The position numbers and the translations under genes are program-made. A DNA stretch of 64,000 nt, taken from the NCBI RefSeq assembly GCF_008634025.1, contig NZ_PDCM01000001.1, positions 3,380,501-3,444,500 on the forward strand. Reading direction: 5' to 3'. The notes beneath the pieces are model-generated. The model searched no databases, was not told the origin of the DNA, and was given only the letters and a program-made list of their open reading frames with translations. This DNA comes from Streptomyces albofaciens JCM 4342 (GTDB lineage Bacteria > Actinomycetota > Actinomycetes > Streptomycetales > Streptomycetaceae). Position 1 is the first letter of the stretch. Each line of letters starts with the position of its first letter. Positions 61,451 to 64,000 of this stretch are shown here, piece after piece.

Positions 61451-62656
61451 GTGAGCAGCGACAACGCAGCCGAGGGGAACCAGCAGGTGTGGGACGTCGT
61501 GGTGGTGGGCGCGGGGCCCGCAGGCGCCTCGGCCGCCTATGCCGCGGCGTGTACGGGACGCCGCGTCCTGCTCCTGGAGAAAGCCGAACTGCCCCGGTAC
61601 AAGACCTGTGGCGGCGGCATCATCGGGCCGTCCCGCGACGCCCTGCCGCCCGGCTTCGACCTGCCGCTGCGCGACCGGGTCCACGCGGTCACCTTCTCGC
61701 TCAACGGGAAGCTGACCCGCACCCGCCGCTCGAAGCACATGCTCTTCGGGCTCATCAACCGCCCCGAGTTCGACGCCCAGCTGGTCAAGACCGCCCAGGA
61801 CGCCGGCGCCGAGCTGCGCACCGGCGTCACGGTCTCCCGGGTCGAACAGCACGGCCCGGAGGTGCCGGACCGGCGGACCGTCGCCGTGGTGCTGGGCGAC
61901 GGCGAGGTGGTGCTGGCCCGCGCGGTGGTCGGCGCGGACGGCAGCGCCGGCCGGATAGGGGCACACGTCGGCGTGAAGATGGACCAGGTCGACCTGGGCC
62001 TGGAGGCGGAAATCCCGGTCCCGCCGACGGTCGCCGAGGACTGGTCCGGGCGGGTGCTGGTGGACTGGGGCCCGATCCCGGGCAGCTACGGCTGGGTCTT
62101 CCCCAAGGGCGACACCCTCACCGTCGGCGTGATCTCGGCCCGCGGCGAGGGCGCCGCGACCAAGCGCTATCTGGACGACTTCATCGGCCGGCTCGGCCTG
62201 GCGGGCTTCGAGCCGGCCATCTCCTCCGGCCACCTGACCCGCTGCCGCGCCGACGACTCGCCGCTCTCCCGCGGCCGGGTCCTGGTGTGCGGCGACGCGG
62301 CCGGGCTGCTGGAGCCGTGGACCCGTGAGGGCATCTCCTTCGCGCTGCGCTCCGGGCGGCTCGCGGGGGAGTGGGCGGTCCGCGTCTCCGAGGCCCACGA
62401 CGCGGTGGACGCGCGGCGCCAGGCGCTGAACTACGCCTTCGCGATCAAGGCGGGGCTGGGCGTGGAGATGGGGGTGGGCCGCCGGATGCTCACCGTCTTC
62501 TCCCGCCGCCCCGGCATGATCCACGCCGCCCTGACCGGCTTCCGGCCCGCCTGGCACGCCTTCGCGAAGATCGTCCGGGGGACGACGACGCTGGCCGAGA
62601 TCGTCCGGACGCACCCGGTCGCGCGGCGGGCGCTGGGGGCGATGGACCGGCCGTGA
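61451..62656 (+). CDS. Geranylgeranyl reductase-family FAD flavoprotein
   Basis: A 401-residue FAD-dependent oxidoreductase. The FAD motif is VVVVGAGPAGASAAYAAA, then GRRVLLLEKAELPRYKTCGGG, which contains the conserved Cys of geranylgeranyl reductases, and GDAAGLLEPWTREGISFALRSG (over two motifs) with the second FAD contact. The substrate-binding PYxFxWxFPKxxxxxxG type sequence appears as PIPGSYGWVFPKGDTLTVGV. It may reduce isoprenoid side chains of menaquinone or lipids. The GTG at 61451 follows GGGAGCAGAAGC. It is divergent from the M20 gene. Confidence 0.9.
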   Translation: MSSDNAAEGNQQVWDVVVVGAGPAGASAAYAAACTGRRVLLLEKAELPRYKTCGGGIIGPSRDALPPGFDLPLRDRVHAVTFSLNGKLTRTRRSKHMLFGLINRPEFDAQLVKTAQDAGAELRTGVTVSRVEQHGPEVPDRRTVAVVLGDGEVVLARAVVGADGSAGRIGAHVGVKMDQVDLGLEAEIPVPPTVAEDWSGRVLVDWGPIPGSYGWVFPKGDTLTVGVISARGEGAATKRYLDDFIGRLGLAGFEPAISSGHLTRCRADDSPLSRGRVLVCGDAAGLLEPWTREGISFALRSGRLAGEWAVRVSEAHDAVDARRQALNYAFAIKAGLGVEMGVGRRMLTVFSRRPGMIHAALTGFRPAWHAFAKIVRGTTTLAEIVRTHPVARRALGAMDRP

Positions 62657-62777
62657 GCAGCGGGCGGCACGGGGCCGGCGGCCCGGAGCCCCCGCCGTCG
62701 GCTACTCCCGGTGGAGTACGCCCGGCCACCGCGTCGGGCTGACGCGCCCGTACGGCGTCCCGGTCTAGCGTGGCGGG

Positions 62778-64000
62778 ATGGAGAACGGACGGCCGCCGTG
62801 GGCGCGGCTCTGTCACGGCCACGGCTCCCGTCACGGCCTCGGCCCGGACCGGTGGCGGTCCCGGGACGACGACGGCGACCCGCTGCCGGGCCGCCGGTTC
62901 GGCGCGCGGCTGCTCGGGGATTCCCCGGCCGGTACGCGGCTGCCCTGGGCCTCCACGGCCGTCCTCACCGTGTTCGTGCTGGTCGGCATGCGGTTCGCGG
63001 GGCGGAACCAGCCGGAGCGCGCCGATCTCGACGCGCTCGCGTACACCCTGCTGCTCGTGGGCACGGTGCCGCTGCTCTGGCGGCACCGCTTCCCGCGTAC
63101 GGTCGCCCTCGGCACCGCGGTCGCCGCCAGCGGCTATCTTGCCGCCGGATATCCGTACGGCCCCTTCCTGCTCTCCGCCGCCCTCGGCTGCTTCGCGGCC
63201 GTCGTCGCGGGGCGGCGCGTGACGGCCTGGACCGCCGTCGGCCTCGTCTGGGCGAGCCATCTGCTGGTCGGGCACGTGCTCTACCGCTGGCTGCCGCCCA
63301 CCGGCGACGGGCCCGCGCCCTGGGGCGAGCAGTTGTTCATCACGGTCCTAGTGGTGGCCGTCGTGGCGGTCTCCGAGCTGGCGCGCGTACGCCGTGAACA
63401 GTTCGCCCGCATGCGCGCCGAGCGGGCGGCCGCCGCGCGGCGGCGGGCCGACGAGGAGCGCCTGCGGATCGCCCGCGAGCTGCACGATGTGCTGGCGCAC
63501 AGCATCTCCGTCATCAACGTCCAGGCGGGCGTCGGACTCGCCCTGCTGGACGAGGACCCCGAGCAGGCGCGTACGGCCCTGACCACCATCAAGGCCGCCA
63601 GCAAGGAGGTGCTGGGCGAGGTGCGGCAGGTCCTCGCCACGCTGCGGGCCCCGGGCGACGCCCCGCGCTCCCCGGCGCCCGGACTGGACCGGCTGCCCGA
63701 ACTGTGCGAGCAGGCGAAGGGGGCCGGACTCGCCGTACGGGTCACCGAGCAGGGCCGCCGCCCCAGGCTCTCGCCGGGTGCCGACCTCGCCGCCTTCCGG
63801 ATCGTCCAGGAAGCACTGACCAACATCGTCCGGCACTCCGGCTCGCGCACGGCCCGGGTCGGCCTCGTCCACCTCCCCGGCGCGCTGGAGATCACGGTCG
63901 ACGACGACGGGCCCGCGACCGCCGCCGGGCGGGCCGGGGACGTGGGCACCGCCGGGGTCGCCGGAGGCGGCAACGGCCTGGTCGGCATGCGGGAACGGGC
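62778..64000 (+). CDS. NarL-type two-component sensor histidine kinase, 3' truncated
   Basis: The frame opens at the ATG 62778 and stays open to the window end (about 407 codons), so the stop is outside. It has several membrane segments in residues about 60-210 (VLTVFVLVGMRF, LAYTLLLVGTVPLLW, LLSAALGCFAAVVAG, WTAVGLVWASHLLV, FITVLVVAVVAVS) and a HisKA_3 block IARELHDVLAHSISVINVQAG with the phosphoacceptor His near residue 234. The ATP-binding part starts with IVQEALTNIVRHSG. A NarL-type response-regulator gene should follow outside the window. The stimulus is unknown. Confidence 0.92.
   Translation, partial: MENGRPPWARLCHGHGSRHGLGPDRWRSRDDDGDPLPGRRFGARLLGDSPAGTRLPWASTAVLTVFVLVGMRFAGRNQPERADLDALAYTLLLVGTVPLLWRHRFPRTVALGTAVAASGYLAAGYPYGPFLLSAALGCFAAVVAGRRVTAWTAVGLVWASHLLVGHVLYRWLPPTGDGPAPWGEQLFITVLVVAVVAVSELARVRREQFARMRAERAAAARRRADEERLRIARELHDVLAHSISVINVQAGVGLALLDEDPEQARTALTTIKAASKEVLGEVRQVLATLRAPGDAPRSPAPGLDRLPELCEQAKGAGLAVRVTEQGRRPRLSPGADLAAFRIVQEALTNIVRHSGSRTARVGLVHLPGALEITVDDDGPATAAGRAGDVGTAGVAGGGNGLVGMRER

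Overview
The window looks like a piece of a Streptomyces (or close relative, e.g. Kitasatospora) chromosome. The DNA is very G+C rich, almost every codon ends in G or C, GTG starts are common, and many proteins belong to streptomycete-typical families: RibM, HelR, EccA-like AAA ATPase, nSTAND1/WD40 protein, DUF5133, DUF5134, DUF6421, DUF6986, SpoIIE-type phosphatase with a SigB/F-type sigma factor. I saw no rRNA, tRNA, insertion sequence, prophage or CRISPR array. All assignments come from reading the sequence and from knowledge of the families; no search was run.

Layout. 1-1.3 kb: the end of a ROK-family gene, a convergent NAD(P)-binding oxidoreductase and a 34-bp tandem repeat. 1.4-7.7 kb: an FMN riboswitch followed by ribD-ribE-ribM-ribBA-ribH (riboflavin synthesis plus a flavin transporter), then hisE-hisG and a PH-domain membrane protein. 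7.8-10.5 kb: a structured leader and two coupled CNNM/CorC-type membrane proteins. 10.5-11.7 kb: a SnoaL-like gene broken by a TAG codon, divergent from a TetR regulator, with two identical dyads between them. 11.7-22.4 kb: mixed housekeeping and accessory genes (EccA-like ATPase, uridine kinase, secreted C39-like peptidase, HAD, PAP2, M56 protease, DUF5134, VOC, GNAT, GDPD). 23.1-27.3 kb: DUF6421-SDR-threonine aldolase-like operon ended by a strong terminator, then a tRNA-editing-type B3/B4 protein. 27.4-31.6 kb: acyltransferase, thioredoxin-like protein, flavin reductase and etfBA. 31.8-36.0 kb: a stress-signalling block (HATPase, sigma factor, DUF5133, FUSC, SpoIIE phosphatase). 36.0-42.1 kb: DinB, a 1260-residue HTH-nSTAND1-WD40 protein and a DUF6986 aldolase-like enzyme. 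42.1-47.1 kb: the rifamycin-tolerance ATPase gene helR, flanked by two paralogous secreted beta-propeller genes, with a rifamycin-associated element (RAE) in the divergent promoter. 47.1-52.6 kb: hydrolase, membrane protein, LacI regulator, ROK kinase, Ser/Thr kinase. 52.8-58.3 kb: a secreted GH27 glycosidase divergent from a sugar ABC importer without its own ATPase. 58.4-64 kb: a small membrane protein, kinase-NUDIX fusion, M20 dipeptidase, geranylgeranyl-reductase-type flavoprotein and the start of a sensor kinase cut by the window end.

Most interesting spots. (1) The helR/propeller intergenic region: a RAE overlaps the -35 box of a good promoter firing away from helR, and that promoter runs at once into a hairpin followed by a U-rich tract, so it should make a roughly 40-nt RNA or be attenuated. 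(2) The DUF6421-SDR-aldolase-B3/B4 neighbourhood, which could be an uncharacterised beta-hydroxy-amino-acid pathway. (3) The structured leader of the CNNM pair. (4) The nonsense-disrupted SnoaL gene that keeps its regulated promoter. (5) A four-copy tandem repeat joined to a 23-bp perfect hairpin at the end of the sigma-factor operon.
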